From Treponema sp. (GTDB lineage: Bacteria > Spirochaetota > Spirochaetia > Treponematales > Treponemataceae): DNA of 64,000 nt. The stretch spans positions 1 through 64,000 of the forward strand of contig JAFZKN010000022.1 in the NCBI GenBank assembly GCA_017553635.1, given 5' to 3'. The notes below the pieces were generated by a model. It was given only the letters and a program-made list of their open reading frames with translations, searched no databases and had not been told where the DNA came from. The translations under genes and the position numbers were made by a program. Of the stretch, positions 51,436-60,267 are shown piece after piece (the stretch's first letter is position 1; each line of letters opens with the position of its first letter).

Positions 51436-53695
51436 AACTCTTTTTCCTGACAGAAGATAAAACTGCTGCACAAAGTGCGAGAATAAAAATCGGAACTAAA
51501 AATCCGAAAACGGCAACTTTTCTCACAGCAATGATATAAGCATTTGTATCTGTAATTTTATAAAGCGAAGTATTTCTTACACCGCCATTTTGAAGTTTTG
51601 CAAGATCTGACTGTGATGAAAGATTAAGAATTGAGCAGATTAAAAAATCCAGGTTTCTGAAATCTCCCGTTTCGCCGCCAGAAAGTTCGAGTAAAAGATT
51701 TAAAACAAAATACTGATCTGAAATTACAATAACTTCAGGATTGCTGTTTGTCATAAAGTTGTAATAACCTGAAATTTCATGATCAATTTTTATACCGAGT
51801 ACTGACTGCTCTTTTGTAAAAAGAGGATCTTCTATCGGATGCTGTTCAACATAAAAAGGATTTGTAACATAAAGAAGTCCATCCGGGCTGTCTTTAATTT
51901 CCTTTACAGTCCATGCCATTTGAGAACTTTTAAAAAGCGGAATAATACCTGAGTTTTCTTTAATTGGACTTGCCCAGAACATCGTAATTCCGTTAGGGAT
52001 ATTTTTCTGCGGAAGAAGAGAAACCCACTGAGGATAATTTACATTTTCGTACTGGGGATTTTCCTGTCTTGAAGGATCATTTAAATCATTTTTATCTGAT
52101 GAAACAAATCTTGCCCTTACGTTAGACAGATCGTTTACAATTTTATCTTCAAAATAAACTCCCCATTTATTCAAAACCGGAATAAAGCTGTCATCATAAT
52201 TTTTACTGATTTCCCAGCCCGTATTAATCCCGGTTCTGTATTGAGAAGTTGCAATCACAGCCTGCCCGCCTTTCAGGATAAATTTTTCAATTACAGATGA
52301 TTCTTCCCATGTCAGTTCTGACGTTCCAAAAAGTATGAGAGGAATGGAAGTTTCAAGCTGGTTTTCGATATAAGGCAGAGACTGTTTTGCAAGCGGGTAT
52401 GGCTCTATATTTGAATTTTTTAAAATAAGCTCAAGATAATTGTAATCATCAGAAGTAAACTCGTTTCCGGCAAGAATGTAAACGCCTGTTTTTTTATTTT
52501 TTATGAGAGAATTAAATCTCATATCAAGCTCAAACTCTAAAGATGCCGTCGATAGAACAAGCGGAAGAACTTCCTGCTTTCCCATGTATTCAATTACAAT
52601 TGCAGAGTAAACCTTTATAAATTCTGTCCTGTTGTTATTTACATTCTGAATCTGCTGAGGAGCAACTCCAAGCATCGAAAGGACAGTCTGGTTTTCTTCT
52701 TTTCCTGCATCAAGAAGTTTTAGGGAAATTCTTTTGTTTTCTCTTGCACAGATTTTAAGGAACTCAAAAACATCTTTAACCTGAGGATAAGCAGAAAGAA
52801 GCTCTTTTGAACGGTAATAAGTAATTTTTACCGGAAATTCTGCAGTTTTAAGAATATCCTTTGTATAAGACGAAACAGAATACTGCTTATCTTTAGTCAA
52901 ATCAATTTTTTTATAAATTCTTGAATTATCCAAAAATGCAAATACTGTAATAAGAACAATGAGAATACTGTAAGTTTTTAGCGGCTTTTTAGAAAAATTC
53001 CTTCCCTTCTTTTTTTCACTGACAAAATATGAAGCTGTAATAAAACAGAGCGATGTAAGGACATAAAAGAAAAGATCCCTTGTATCAATAATTCCCTTTA
53101 CAAAAGAGTCAAGATGATATGAAAAGCAGATTGTATTAAAAAACGATACGAAAAAGTCACTGCAGTTTACATAAAGCGGAACTGTATAAAGTGAATTAAT
53201 TGAAAGCATTATTACGATGCTCAGTGCAAGAAGAAGCGGCTTTACAGAAATAAGTTCATCAAGAAAAAGACAGAACGAAGCGGCTAAAAGTGAATAAAAA
53301 ATAATCCCGGTAAAACCTGTAAAGACCTGCGCTGCTTCTACATCTCCAAATGCATTTACGCATACAGGAATTATGACAAGAGGAATTGTAATTACAAAAG
53401 CAAGTATCACTACAGATACAATTTTTGAAACTATGATTTTTATCGAAGCAAATGGAAAATTATTTTCTGCATCGCGATTTGATAAAACGAGAACAAAAAG
53501 CGGAATAATTAAACTGTACATATACGGAATCATTGCAAAAAGTGACGACAAATCAGTCGAACCGAAACCGTAGATAAAAAAACGGTTAAAGCCGAAAAAC
53601 TGAACGAATGCGCTTATGTAAAGTATAATTGCACAGATAAATACAACCCTGATATGAGAAAATAAATCTTTTATTACAAGCGGTTTTTCAATCAT
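51419..53695 (-). CDS. GldF-GldG-like fused ABC permease/auxiliary protein
   Basis: About residues 1-225 are a six-segment ABC-2-type permease (for example VVILAFVITIPLVIIPVCVNAF). A membrane helix (YSILIVLITVFAFLDNS) then starts a long extracytoplasmic part containing the GldG-like pattern IDLTKDKQYSVSSYTKDILK and FPVKITYYRSKELLSAYPQVKD. The C-terminus has a membrane anchor (VFGFLVPIFILALCAAVL). 758 residues. GldA-F-G systems are known from gliding Bacteroidota and related genes occur in other phyla. It overlaps the ATPase gene by four bases and the DUF4340-like gene by 17. The exported substrate is unknown. Confidence 0.75.
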   Translation of the reverse strand: MIEKPLVIKDLFSHIRVVFICAIILYISAFVQFFGFNRFFIYGFGSTDLSSLFAMIPYMYSLIIPLFVLVLSNRDAENNFPFASIKIIVSKIVSVVILAFVITIPLVIIPVCVNAFGDVEAAQVFTGFTGIIFYSLLAASFCLFLDELISVKPLLLALSIVIMLSINSLYTVPLYVNCSDFFVSFFNTICFSYHLDSFVKGIIDTRDLFFYVLTSLCFITASYFVSEKKKGRNFSKKPLKTYSILIVLITVFAFLDNSRIYKKIDLTKDKQYSVSSYTKDILKTAEFPVKITYYRSKELLSAYPQVKDVFEFLKICARENKRISLKLLDAGKEENQTVLSMLGVAPQQIQNVNNNRTEFIKVYSAIVIEYMGKQEVLPLVLSTASLEFELDMRFNSLIKNKKTGVYILAGNEFTSDDYNYLELILKNSNIEPYPLAKQSLPYIENQLETSIPLILFGTSELTWEESSVIEKFILKGGQAVIATSQYRTGINTGWEISKNYDDSFIPVLNKWGVYFEDKIVNDLSNVRARFVSSDKNDLNDPSRQENPQYENVNYPQWVSLLPQKNIPNGITMFWASPIKENSGIIPLFKSSQMAWTVKEIKDSPDGLLYVTNPFYVEQHPIEDPLFTKEQSVLGIKIDHEISGYYNFMTNSNPEVIVISDQYFVLNLLLELSGGETGDFRNLDFLICSILNLSSQSDLAKLQNGGVRNTSLYKITDTNAYIIAVRKVAVFGFLVPIFILALCAAVLSSVRKKSYENYI

Positions 53696-54438
53696 TTTAC
53701 ACCAGCCTTTTTAGTAAGATTTATATATGCTTCTTCAAGGTTTGACGCCTTTTGATTTTTCTTTATTATGTCAATTGAATCAGAAGCAAGAAGTTTTCCG
53801 TGCGAAATTATTACTGCACTGTCACAGAGTTTTTCTGCTTCACTCATGATGTGAGTTGAAAGTAAAATTGTCTTATCTTTTGAAAGCTTTTTTATTATGT
53901 TACGAGTCTCAATTATCTGGTCGGGATCAAGACCGCTTGCAGGTTCATCAAGAATAAGGATTTCCGGATTGTGAATAAGACTTGCAGCAAAACTTACCCT
54001 CTGTGTATAACCTTTTGAAAGAGTTGATATTTTCTGTTTTAAAACATCAGTAAGTTTAAAATCTTCGATTACCTTTTCAAGTGCTTTTTTTTCACTTATT
54101 TTTCTTATGTCCATTATCATTTTTAAATATTCAATTACAGAAAACGATTTATAAAGATATGGATTTTCACTTACATAACCTATCAGATTTCTTGATTTTT
54201 CTATATCGACAGACGTATCAAATTTATTGTTTTCCCTATCATAGACAAAAATATTTCCTGATGTCGGATAATGAATCGAACAGATGGCTTTAATAATTGT
54301 AGTTTTTCCTGCACCGTTAGGACCTAAAAGACCTGTTATAGAACCTGGTTTTACACAGAAAGAAACATCACTTACCGCCGTTTTAGGCTTTGAAAATAAA
54401 GTCTTATATTCTTTTGAAAAATTTACAGCTTCTATCAT
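53692..54438 (-). CDS. ABC transporter ATPase (GldA-like)
   Basis: Walker A is GLLGPNGAGKTTIIKAI, the Q-loop region is VSENPYLYKSFSV, the signature is LSKGYTQRVSFAASLIHNP, Walker B is ILILDEPASGLDPDQ and the switch His is LLSTHIMSEAEKLC. 248 residues, a complete ABC2-type ATPase that would power the membrane protein encoded next. The first strand VNFSKEYKTLF and position with the GldFG-like fusion support the GldA-like call. Confidence 0.88.
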   Translation of the reverse strand: MIEAVNFSKEYKTLFSKPKTAVSDVSFCVKPGSITGLLGPNGAGKTTIIKAICSIHYPTSGNIFVYDRENNKFDTSVDIEKSRNLIGYVSENPYLYKSFSVIEYLKMIMDIRKISEKKALEKVIEDFKLTDVLKQKISTLSKGYTQRVSFAASLIHNPEILILDEPASGLDPDQIIETRNIIKKLSKDKTILLSTHIMSEAEKLCDSAVIISHGKLLASDSIDIIKKNQKASNLEEAYINLTKKAGVK

Positions 54439-55365
54439 TTAATCCTCAAACGGAATTTCAAAATGCATTCTGTCTTTAGAAAGAATTGCACCAGGATAGA
54501 TTTCCTGAGCTTCCTTTTCTAAAACACTAAGCTCCCTGTCTGTGTAACGCGGGCTGTAATGAATCATTGCCATTTTTTTAGAATTACTGTCACGGGCAAT
54601 CGTTGCTGCCTGCGATGCCGTCATGTGCTTTTTTTCTTTTGCCTGGTCTAAAAGCGCGTTTTCAAACATTGCTTCACAGACAAGAAGGTCAGAATCCTTA
54701 ACTTCTTTTGCAATAGAATCAAGATAAAGAGTATCCGTTACGTAAGAAAATTTTCTTCCCTTACGGGGCTTTCCGAGAACATCTTCCGGCTTTACATCTT
54801 TCCCGTCCAGAGACTTAACAATCTCTCCGTTCTGAAGTTTTGACCAAAGCGGTCCGCATGGAACACCAAGCTGTTTTGCTTTTTCAGGATTAAATTCTCC
54901 TGCCCGTTCTTTTTCTTCGAGTGCATAACCTACACAGACTTTTGTATGATTTAAAGGGAACGCGCGTATTACAAAGTCTTTTTCTTCGTGAACGACACAG
55001 GGTGCCGTAATTTCCTTTACAATAACAGGATAATTTATGTACATGTCCAGGACCTTGCGGCTTGTTTCAATATATTCAGCAATTTTAGGAGGTCCGTAAA
55101 TATAAAGCGGCTCCGTTCTGTCTACCTGACTTGAAAGCATCATAATTCCAGGAAGGCCTGTTACATGGTCTGCATGTGTATGAGAAACGAAAATGGCATT
55201 GATTTTTTTCCACCTTAAATTAAGCCTTTTAAGCGAAACCTGAGTTCCTTCTCCGCCATCAAAAAGAAAAAGGTCCCCGTCACGGCGCAAAAGCACCGAA
55301 CAAAGATGTCTGTATGGTAAAGGCTGCATTCCGCCACAGCCTAAAATAAAAGCTTCCATGTTCAT
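54439..55365 (-). CDS. rnz: ribonuclease Z (tRNA 3'-end processing)
   Basis: Removes 3' trailers of tRNA precursors, needed here because the tRNA genes in this window do not encode CCA. The MBL fold starts MEAFILGCGGMQPLPYR and has FLFDGGEGTQVSLKR and FVSHTHADHVTGLPGIM as zinc site, the later FPLNHTKVCVGYALEE, TDTLYLD and the C-terminal HMTASQAATIA with MIHYSPRYTD. 308 residues. Its ATG follows the femAB TGA directly. Confidence 0.92.
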   Translation of the reverse strand: MNMEAFILGCGGMQPLPYRHLCSVLLRRDGDLFLFDGGEGTQVSLKRLNLRWKKINAIFVSHTHADHVTGLPGIMMLSSQVDRTEPLYIYGPPKIAEYIETSRKVLDMYINYPVIVKEITAPCVVHEEKDFVIRAFPLNHTKVCVGYALEEKERAGEFNPEKAKQLGVPCGPLWSKLQNGEIVKSLDGKDVKPEDVLGKPRKGRKFSYVTDTLYLDSIAKEVKDSDLLVCEAMFENALLDQAKEKKHMTASQAATIARDSNSKKMAMIHYSPRYTDRELSVLEKEAQEIYPGAILSKDRMHFEIPFED

Positions 55366-56469
55366 TCAGCGACCCCTGATTTTTTTTAATACGACTTTGT
55401 GCCAGAAAGCGCGTAATTTTTCTGCTGCCGAATAAAGCCGGTAAACCGCCTTAAGCTTAATGTCAAAGGAACCCGGTCTGTGGATGTTTTTTCCACCGAA
55501 ATTGGCCTTAAACATATAAAGCCCATGCATAGGATGATTTTCATCTTTTCCTTCAGGCGGCATTCCGTACATATCATAATATTTTGAGCCATAAGCTTTT
55601 GCATCCTGCATTGCAGTCCACTGCAAAAGGTGATTCGGCATTAAATTGCGTTTTCTGTTTGAACTTGCTCCATAAAGATAAATTGCTTCATCATGAGAAA
55701 AAAGCGTCATAATCGAGGCAATTTCCTGACCTTCATGTTCTGCAATATACAGAGTAACAAGTGGACTGTCTTTTCCAAGTTCAATTTCATCAGAAGAAAA
55801 TTTTAAAAGATCAAGGTAATAAGACTTAGCATGGCTTGAATTTCCATCTCTGGCGTTAGTTTCATTTGTTAATTCATAGAATTTGTCTACTTTTTCAGAC
55901 ATGTTAAGACAATTTCTAGAGTATTTTTTTATTGTAACGCCCTTGCGTTCACTTAACCTGATGTTGTAACGCCATTTTGAATGCATTTTTTCAAGAATCT
56001 GTTCTGCAGTACAGGTCAGATCTATCTGTGTACTGTCAGGCGGCTGAATGTCAGTTCTGTTCTTTTTTATATTAAGTCCGTTCTTTTTTGCAGCGGTTTT
56101 AAATTCGATGTTGAACGCATCACGTTCTTCAGGAGTATCAAAAATCAAATCTGGGTCAAATCTTATGGCTATAGTATTTGCAGGAAGATACGGCTTTAAT
56201 GCCTCTGCAGTCTTACAGAGATTTTCCGCAAGACTGGAAGGATCTTTGTCTGAAACTTTCGGGAAAAGAGGAACATAGGCGATTGAAAAAAGGCCCTTAC
56301 AGAAATTCCTGTTTAATACGGCACATTCATTTCCATCTACTGAAAAGCGGCGGTAAGTCCACCCGTGACGTGATTTAAATGTACACCAGAACGGAGTCTG
56401 AAGAAAACTTCCGTCATTCGGGTGCTTAGATTCGTTAATTTGAGTTACCAATACTTCAGACATACTCAT
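55366..56469 (-). CDS. FemAB/FemX-like peptidoglycan bridge aminoacyltransferase
   Basis: GNAT-fold protein with two acyltransferase subdomains. MHSKWRYNIRLSERKGVTIKK resembles the lipid-II/tRNA region of FemX proteins. YLYGASSNRKRNLMPNHLLQWTAMQDAKAYGSKYYDMYGMPP and GLYMFKANFGGK are family signatures near the C-terminus (key SSNRKRNLMPNHLLQW). It probably adds an amino acid from aminoacyl-tRNA to the peptidoglycan stem peptide, or a FemAB-like activity on another acceptor. 367 residues. The start is MSMSEV at 56469, or the second Met two codons in. Confidence 0.8.
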   Translation of the reverse strand: MSMSEVLVTQINESKHPNDGSFLQTPFWCTFKSRHGWTYRRFSVDGNECAVLNRNFCKGLFSIAYVPLFPKVSDKDPSSLAENLCKTAEALKPYLPANTIAIRFDPDLIFDTPEERDAFNIEFKTAAKKNGLNIKKNRTDIQPPDSTQIDLTCTAEQILEKMHSKWRYNIRLSERKGVTIKKYSRNCLNMSEKVDKFYELTNETNARDGNSSHAKSYYLDLLKFSSDEIELGKDSPLVTLYIAEHEGQEIASIMTLFSHDEAIYLYGASSNRKRNLMPNHLLQWTAMQDAKAYGSKYYDMYGMPPEGKDENHPMHGLYMFKANFGGKNIHRPGSFDIKLKAVYRLYSAAEKLRAFWHKVVLKKIRGR

Positions 56470-56547
56470 ATTGTATCAGAAATTAAATAAATATGGAACA
56501 TACTGCAGAATACTTCCCTTTATATAAAAGGCCGGATAAACGTCCAT

Positions 56548-56576
56548 TTGACTATTTTTTTTTAACTGAATATACT
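56548..56576 (+). promoter_or_regulatory. promoter of the CoA precursor operon
   Basis: TTGACT (56548-56553), a 17-base spacer and TATACT (56571-56576). Predicted start near 56583, 150 bases before panB. The last spacer bases form an ACTGAAT half-site that overlaps the -10 box. Confidence 0.7.
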
Positions 56577-56598
56577 TAAGTCGCAGCGTTGATTCAGT
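56565..56598 (+). promoter_or_regulatory. dyad 1 of ACTGAAT half-sites over the panB promoter
   Basis: ACTGAAT (56565-56571) and its reverse complement ATTCAGT (56592-56598) are 20 bases apart. The match extends by one base to AACTGAAT / ATTCAGTT. It overlaps the -10 element and the transcription start, the position of a repressor operator. Confidence 0.45.
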
Positions 56599-56736
56599 TT
56601 GAACAGCGACTGTTTTCTTAAATTAAAAAGAAAGGAATTTATTAAACTGAATGAACTTATAAAAAAAATTCAGTATAAAAAAATTCCACCTACATCACAA
56701 AATAGACTTGATTCTATAAAGGGACAGGTACTATGA
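56599..56736 (+). CDS. candidate small leader ORF before panB (up to 45 aa)
   Basis: An open frame runs from TTG 56599 to a TGA (56734-56736) that overlaps the panB ATG as ATGA. Translated, it reads like a plausible protein end (FIKLNELIKKIQYKKIPP then SQNRLDSIKGQVL). An internal ATT at 56641 has AAAGGAA just before it and could be the start. It might couple translation to panB, or be the remnant of a longer gene. No family recognised and it may be chance. Confidence 0.3.
   Translation: MNSDCFLKLKRKEFIKLNELIKKIQYKKIPPTSQNRLDSIKGQVL
56646..56674 (+). promoter_or_regulatory. dyad 2 of ACTGAAT half-sites in the panB leader
   Basis: ACTGAAT (56646-56652) and ATTCAGT (56668-56674) are 15 bases apart, about 80 bases downstream of dyad 1 and inside the candidate leader ORF. 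Confidence 0.4.
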
Positions 56737-57503
56737 CTACTCTCGACTTTCCGTTACGAAAAAATAACGGAGATAAAATTTCTATGGTTACGTGCTACGA
56801 CTCATCCTTTGCGAGCCTTATCGAAAGCACGGAAATTGACTGCATTTTAATCGGTGACAGCTGCGCAATGGTCATGCACGGACAGCCGACTACCCTTCCT
56901 GCCGACATTGACATGATGGTTTCTCATACTAAGTCTGTGCGGAACACAACTAAAAAGTTCATCGTTTCTGACATGCCATTTCTTACTACAAGAAAAGGAG
57001 TTGAATTTGCAACTGAATGCGCAGGGAAGCTTTTAGTTGCCGGAGCTAACGCCGTTAAAATCGAAGGCGTTGACGGACAGCGTGATATAATCGATCATCT
57101 TGTTCAAAGCGGAATTCCTGTAATGAGCCACCTTGGGCTTACTCCGCAGTTTTTTAATGCATTTGGCGGACATAAAAGACAGGGAAAAACCGAAGACTCT
57201 GTAGAAAAAATTAAACGTGAAGCAAAGATGGCAGAAGAAGCAGGATGCTTTGCAATTGTTTTAGAATGCATTCCGCCTGAGCTTGCACAGGAAATTACAG
57301 AAAGTGTTTCAATTCCTACAATCGGAATCGGATGCTCAAATACATGTGACGGACAGGTGCTGGTTTTACAGGACCTTCTTGGAATGAGTAATTTTACTCC
57401 AAAGTTTGTAAAAAAATATTTAGACGGAAAAACTCTGATTACCAATGCGCTTAATCAGTATGCACGCGATGTTAAAAACGGAGTATCAAATGAAAGTAAT
57501 TAA
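56733..57503 (+). CDS. panB: 3-methyl-2-oxobutanoate hydroxymethyltransferase
   Basis: First committed step to pantothenate: makes ketopantoate from ketoisovalerate and methylene-THF. Motifs are KISMVTCYDSSFASLIE, ILIGDSCAMVMHGQPTTLP, VVIKIEG-type AVKIEGVDGQRDI, GIPVMSHLGLTPQ and IGIGCSNTCDGQVLVLQDLLGM (key GIGCSNTCDGQVLV). 256 residues. The ATG overlaps a candidate leader ORF and its 3' end overlaps panC by 14 bases. Heads a six-gene operon for pantothenate and CoA synthesis. Confidence 0.95.
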   Translation: MTTLDFPLRKNNGDKISMVTCYDSSFASLIESTEIDCILIGDSCAMVMHGQPTTLPADIDMMVSHTKSVRNTTKKFIVSDMPFLTTRKGVEFATECAGKLLVAGANAVKIEGVDGQRDIIDHLVQSGIPVMSHLGLTPQFFNAFGGHKRQGKTEDSVEKIKREAKMAEEAGCFAIVLECIPPELAQEITESVSIPTIGIGCSNTCDGQVLVLQDLLGMSNFTPKFVKKYLDGKTLITNALNQYARDVKNGVSNESN

Positions 57504-58248
57504 AACTGTAGAAGAATTTAAAAACATAAGGAAAACACTTGAAGGAAAGAAAATCGGTTTTGTTCCTACAATGGGTGGACTTCACCAGGGACATCTTTCT
57601 CTTGTAAAAAAATCTGTAAGTGAAAACGAAGTTACTGTTGTAAGCGTTTATCTTAACCCTACACAGTTTAACGATAAAAAAGATTTAGAAACCTACCCTG
57701 CAGATTTTAAAGAAGACAAAGCTTTTCTTGAAAAAGAAAATGTTGATTATCTTTTTGCGCCGACTTATGATCAGATGTATCCTGACAGTTACAGATATAA
57801 GGTTACAGAAAGTGAATTAAGTAAAACTTTATGCGGTGCTTCGCGACCTGGACACTTTGACGGAGTTTTAACTGTTGTAATGAAGCTTTTTAATATCGTA
57901 AGGCCTGTTAATGCTTACTTTGGAGAAAAAGACTTTCAGCAGTATGAGCTTTTACGCGGAATGATTGATGCATTTTTTATGGACATTAATATTGTTCCGT
58001 GTCCGATTGTAAGAGAAGAAAACGGACTTGCTGTAAGTTCAAGAAACAGAAAGCTTTCACAACAGGGACTTAAAACTGCTCCACGACTCCATGAAATTTT
58101 ATGTGAGAACTCAACCTTAGAGCAGAAAAAGAAAGAGCTTGAAAGCTCAGGTTTTAAAGTTGACTATCTTACTTTAAAAGACAACAGACTTTATGCCGCG
58201 GCTTTTTTAGAGAACGTGAGGTTAATCGATAATGTCGAATGCAGGTAA
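57490..58248 (+). CDS. panC: pantothenate synthetase
   Basis: Joins pantoate and beta-alanine using ATP. Motifs are IGFVPTMGGLHQGHLSLVKKS (HxGH), VVSVYLNPTQFNDKKD, CGASRPGHFDGVLTVVMKLFNIVRPVNAYFGEKDFQQ (key RPGHFDGV and FGEKDFQQ) and VREENGLAVSSRN with the KMSKS-like SSRNRKLS. The ATG at 57490 gives 252 residues starting MKVIKTVEEF. It overlaps panB upstream and coaC downstream by 17 bases. PanD in the same operon supplies beta-alanine. Confidence 0.95.
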   Translation: MKVIKTVEEFKNIRKTLEGKKIGFVPTMGGLHQGHLSLVKKSVSENEVTVVSVYLNPTQFNDKKDLETYPADFKEDKAFLEKENVDYLFAPTYDQMYPDSYRYKVTESELSKTLCGASRPGHFDGVLTVVMKLFNIVRPVNAYFGEKDFQQYELLRGMIDAFFMDINIVPCPIVREENGLAVSSRNRKLSQQGLKTAPRLHEILCENSTLEQKKKELESSGFKVDYLTLKDNRLYAAAFLENVRLIDNVECR

Positions 58249-58780
58249 AAATATTTTATTGTATGTAAGCGGCTCAATTTCGTGTTTTAAAGCATGTTCA
58301 CTTATAAGTCTTCTTACCAAAAATAATTTTGATGTACGCGTTATTGCAAGCCGTGACAGTTTTAATTTTATCGGTAAGGCAAGTCTTGAAGGACTTTCTC
58401 ATCATAAAGTTCATACAGATATGTTTAACGATGAATTTGAAATTCCTCATATTGAACTTGCACAAAAATGGGCAGATTTAATAATTGCATATCCTGCAAG
58501 TGCAGACTGCATAAACCGTCTTGCATCGGGGCTATGCGATGATTTATTTGGTGCTGTATGCATTGCAAATAATTATAAAAAACCTTTATGGCTTTCTCCT
58601 GCAATGAACATACAGATGTATTTACATCCTGCAGTTCAATCCTCTCTTGAAAAGCTTAAAAGCTGGGGAACAGTTATTTTAGAAAGCCCTGCGGGGCATC
58701 TTGCATGCGGCGATGACGGAAAGGGACGGCTTTTAGAACCACAAGATGCTTTTATAAAAATTAAGGAATATTTTTCATGA
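58232..58780 (+). CDS. coaC: phosphopantothenoylcysteine decarboxylase (stand-alone CoaC)
   Basis: FMN-dependent flavoprotein that decarboxylates phosphopantothenoylcysteine. Motifs are NILLYVSGSISCFKACSLI, PHIELAQKWADLIIAYPASADCINRLASGLCDDL (key PHIEL with catalytic His, PASADCINRLASG), PAMNIQMY and ACGDDGKGRL. 182 residues, the size of the decarboxylase domain alone: it is not fused to CoaB, which is encoded next with a four-base ATGA overlap. Confidence 0.9.
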   Translation: MSNAGKNILLYVSGSISCFKACSLISLLTKNNFDVRVIASRDSFNFIGKASLEGLSHHKVHTDMFNDEFEIPHIELAQKWADLIIAYPASADCINRLASGLCDDLFGAVCIANNYKKPLWLSPAMNIQMYLHPAVQSSLEKLKSWGTVILESPAGHLACGDDGKGRLLEPQDAFIKIKEYFS

Positions 58781-59475
58781 ATGTACTTATAACAGGCGGC
58801 GGAACTCAACAGCCTATAGACAATGTAAGGAGCATCACAAACTTTTCTACAGGAAGAACTTCTAAAATTCTTTCTGAATATTTTGTAAAAAACGGTCATT
58901 TTGTTACATGTATTACAAGTAAGAACGCACTGAAGCCAGATAACTGCAAGACTGTTTTATACTCAAGCTTTGATGATTTACAGTCTGTTCTTAAAGCTGA
59001 ACTTTCAAAAAGAAATTATAATATCGTAATTCATGCAGCTGCTGTAAGTGATTACAGTACAGATAAAATCATCATAGACAGAAAAGAATATGATGCCGGA
59101 ACAGTAAATAAAATTCCTTCCGGTAAAGATCTAACTGTTAAATTTAAGGTAAATCCAAAGCTTATTTACAGCATTAAAAAATGGTCAAAAACGACTTGCG
59201 TTCTTTTTGGTTTTAAGCTTACTGATAATGCTTCTTTAAATGAACGTCTTGAAGCGGTAAAAAAAATATTTGAAGGAAGCAACGAAAATAAAGACTTTTG
59301 TCCTGATTATGTCATATCAAATGATAAATCAGAACTGGAAGGAAAAAGTCATCCGTGTAAAATTTATGATGATGAATTAAACTGTATAAGTGAATGTGAT
59401 ACAGTAGAAAACATGGCAGAAGAGATTGAATCGTGCGCATTGGAAAAACTTCGGTTACACATGAGCAACCGCTGA
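58777..59475 (+). CDS. coaB: phosphopantothenate-cysteine ligase (stand-alone CoaB)
   Basis: Couples 4'-phosphopantothenate to cysteine with CTP or ATP. Opens with NVLITGGGTQQPIDNVRSITNFSTG, the CoaB N-terminal signature (GGT-x-PID-VR-NxS), then VIHAAAVSDYSTD and later PSGKDLTVKFKVNPK. 232 residues, matching the monofunctional CoaB of streptococci-type organisms rather than the E. coli fusion. The predicted product YVISNDKSELEG resembles the conserved VxNDLS region. Confidence 0.88.
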   Translation: MNVLITGGGTQQPIDNVRSITNFSTGRTSKILSEYFVKNGHFVTCITSKNALKPDNCKTVLYSSFDDLQSVLKAELSKRNYNIVIHAAAVSDYSTDKIIIDRKEYDAGTVNKIPSGKDLTVKFKVNPKLIYSIKKWSKTTCVLFGFKLTDNASLNERLEAVKKIFEGSNENKDFCPDYVISNDKSELEGKSHPCKIYDDELNCISECDTVENMAEEIESCALEKLRLHMSNR

Positions 59476-59496
59476 CGCGGAGTCTAAGGAGTATAT

Positions 59497-60267
59497 ATGA
59501 TTTTAACAATTGATGTCGGAAATACGACAATTTCGGGCGGACTTTTTGATGAAAACGGTAAAAATGTTTTGATTTTCCGTCGTTCAACGAGCCGCGATTT
59601 AAGTTCTGATGAAGCCGGTCTCTTTTTTAGAAATGTAATCGAGCTTAATGGATTTGATTATACATCGATTAAAAAGATTGCGTGCTGCTCTGTTGTTCCT
59701 TCTTTAAATTATTCACTTGCCAGCGCATTTAAAAAATATTTTAACACCGAATGTCTTTTTGTACAGGCGGGAATAAAGACCGGATTAAAGCTTAAGTACT
59801 CAAATCCAAAAGAAATCGGAGCAGACAGAATCGCAGCCGCAATCGGAGCATCAAGTCTTTATGACGGTAAAAACCTCATCGTTGTAGATATGGGAACTGC
59901 AACAACAATCGATATAATTACAAAAGATAAGGAATATCTTGGAGGGGCAATTTTACCAGGCATTAAAATGTCTTCTTCTTCCCTTGCCTCTGGAACCGCA
60001 AAGCTTCCGACTGTAGAAATTGTAAAGCCGGAACGTTCCTGCGGAACTTCTACTGTAGAAGCAATTCAGTCAGGAATTTATTTTGGCCAGCTTGGAGCGG
60101 TTAAAGAAATTACATCTCTTTTTACAAACGATGTTTTTAACGGAGAAAAGCCTTATTTAATCGGAACGGGCGGTTTTTCAAGACTTTATGAAAATGAAAA
60201 GCTTTTTGATTCGATAGTTCCTGAGCTTGTTCATATCGGATTAAAAAAAGTACTGGAGTTAAATTAA
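59497..60267 (+). CDS. coaX: type III pantothenate kinase
   Basis: Phosphorylates pantothenate, the first step from pantothenate to CoA. The ASKHA fold shows ILTIDVGNTTISGGLFDENG, CSVVPSLNYSLASAF, NPKEIGADRIAAAIGA and IVVDMGTATTIDIITKDKEYLGGAILPGIKMS (key VDMGTATTID and LGGAILPGI). 256 residues. GGAG precedes the ATG. Type III enzymes are not feedback-inhibited by CoA, which leaves transcriptional control as a likely regulation point. Confidence 0.94.
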   Translation: MILTIDVGNTTISGGLFDENGKNVLIFRRSTSRDLSSDEAGLFFRNVIELNGFDYTSIKKIACCSVVPSLNYSLASAFKKYFNTECLFVQAGIKTGLKLKYSNPKEIGADRIAAAIGASSLYDGKNLIVVDMGTATTIDIITKDKEYLGGAILPGIKMSSSSLASGTAKLPTVEIVKPERSCGTSTVEAIQSGIYFGQLGAVKEITSLFTNDVFNGEKPYLIGTGGFSRLYENEKLFDSIVPELVHIGLKKVLELN

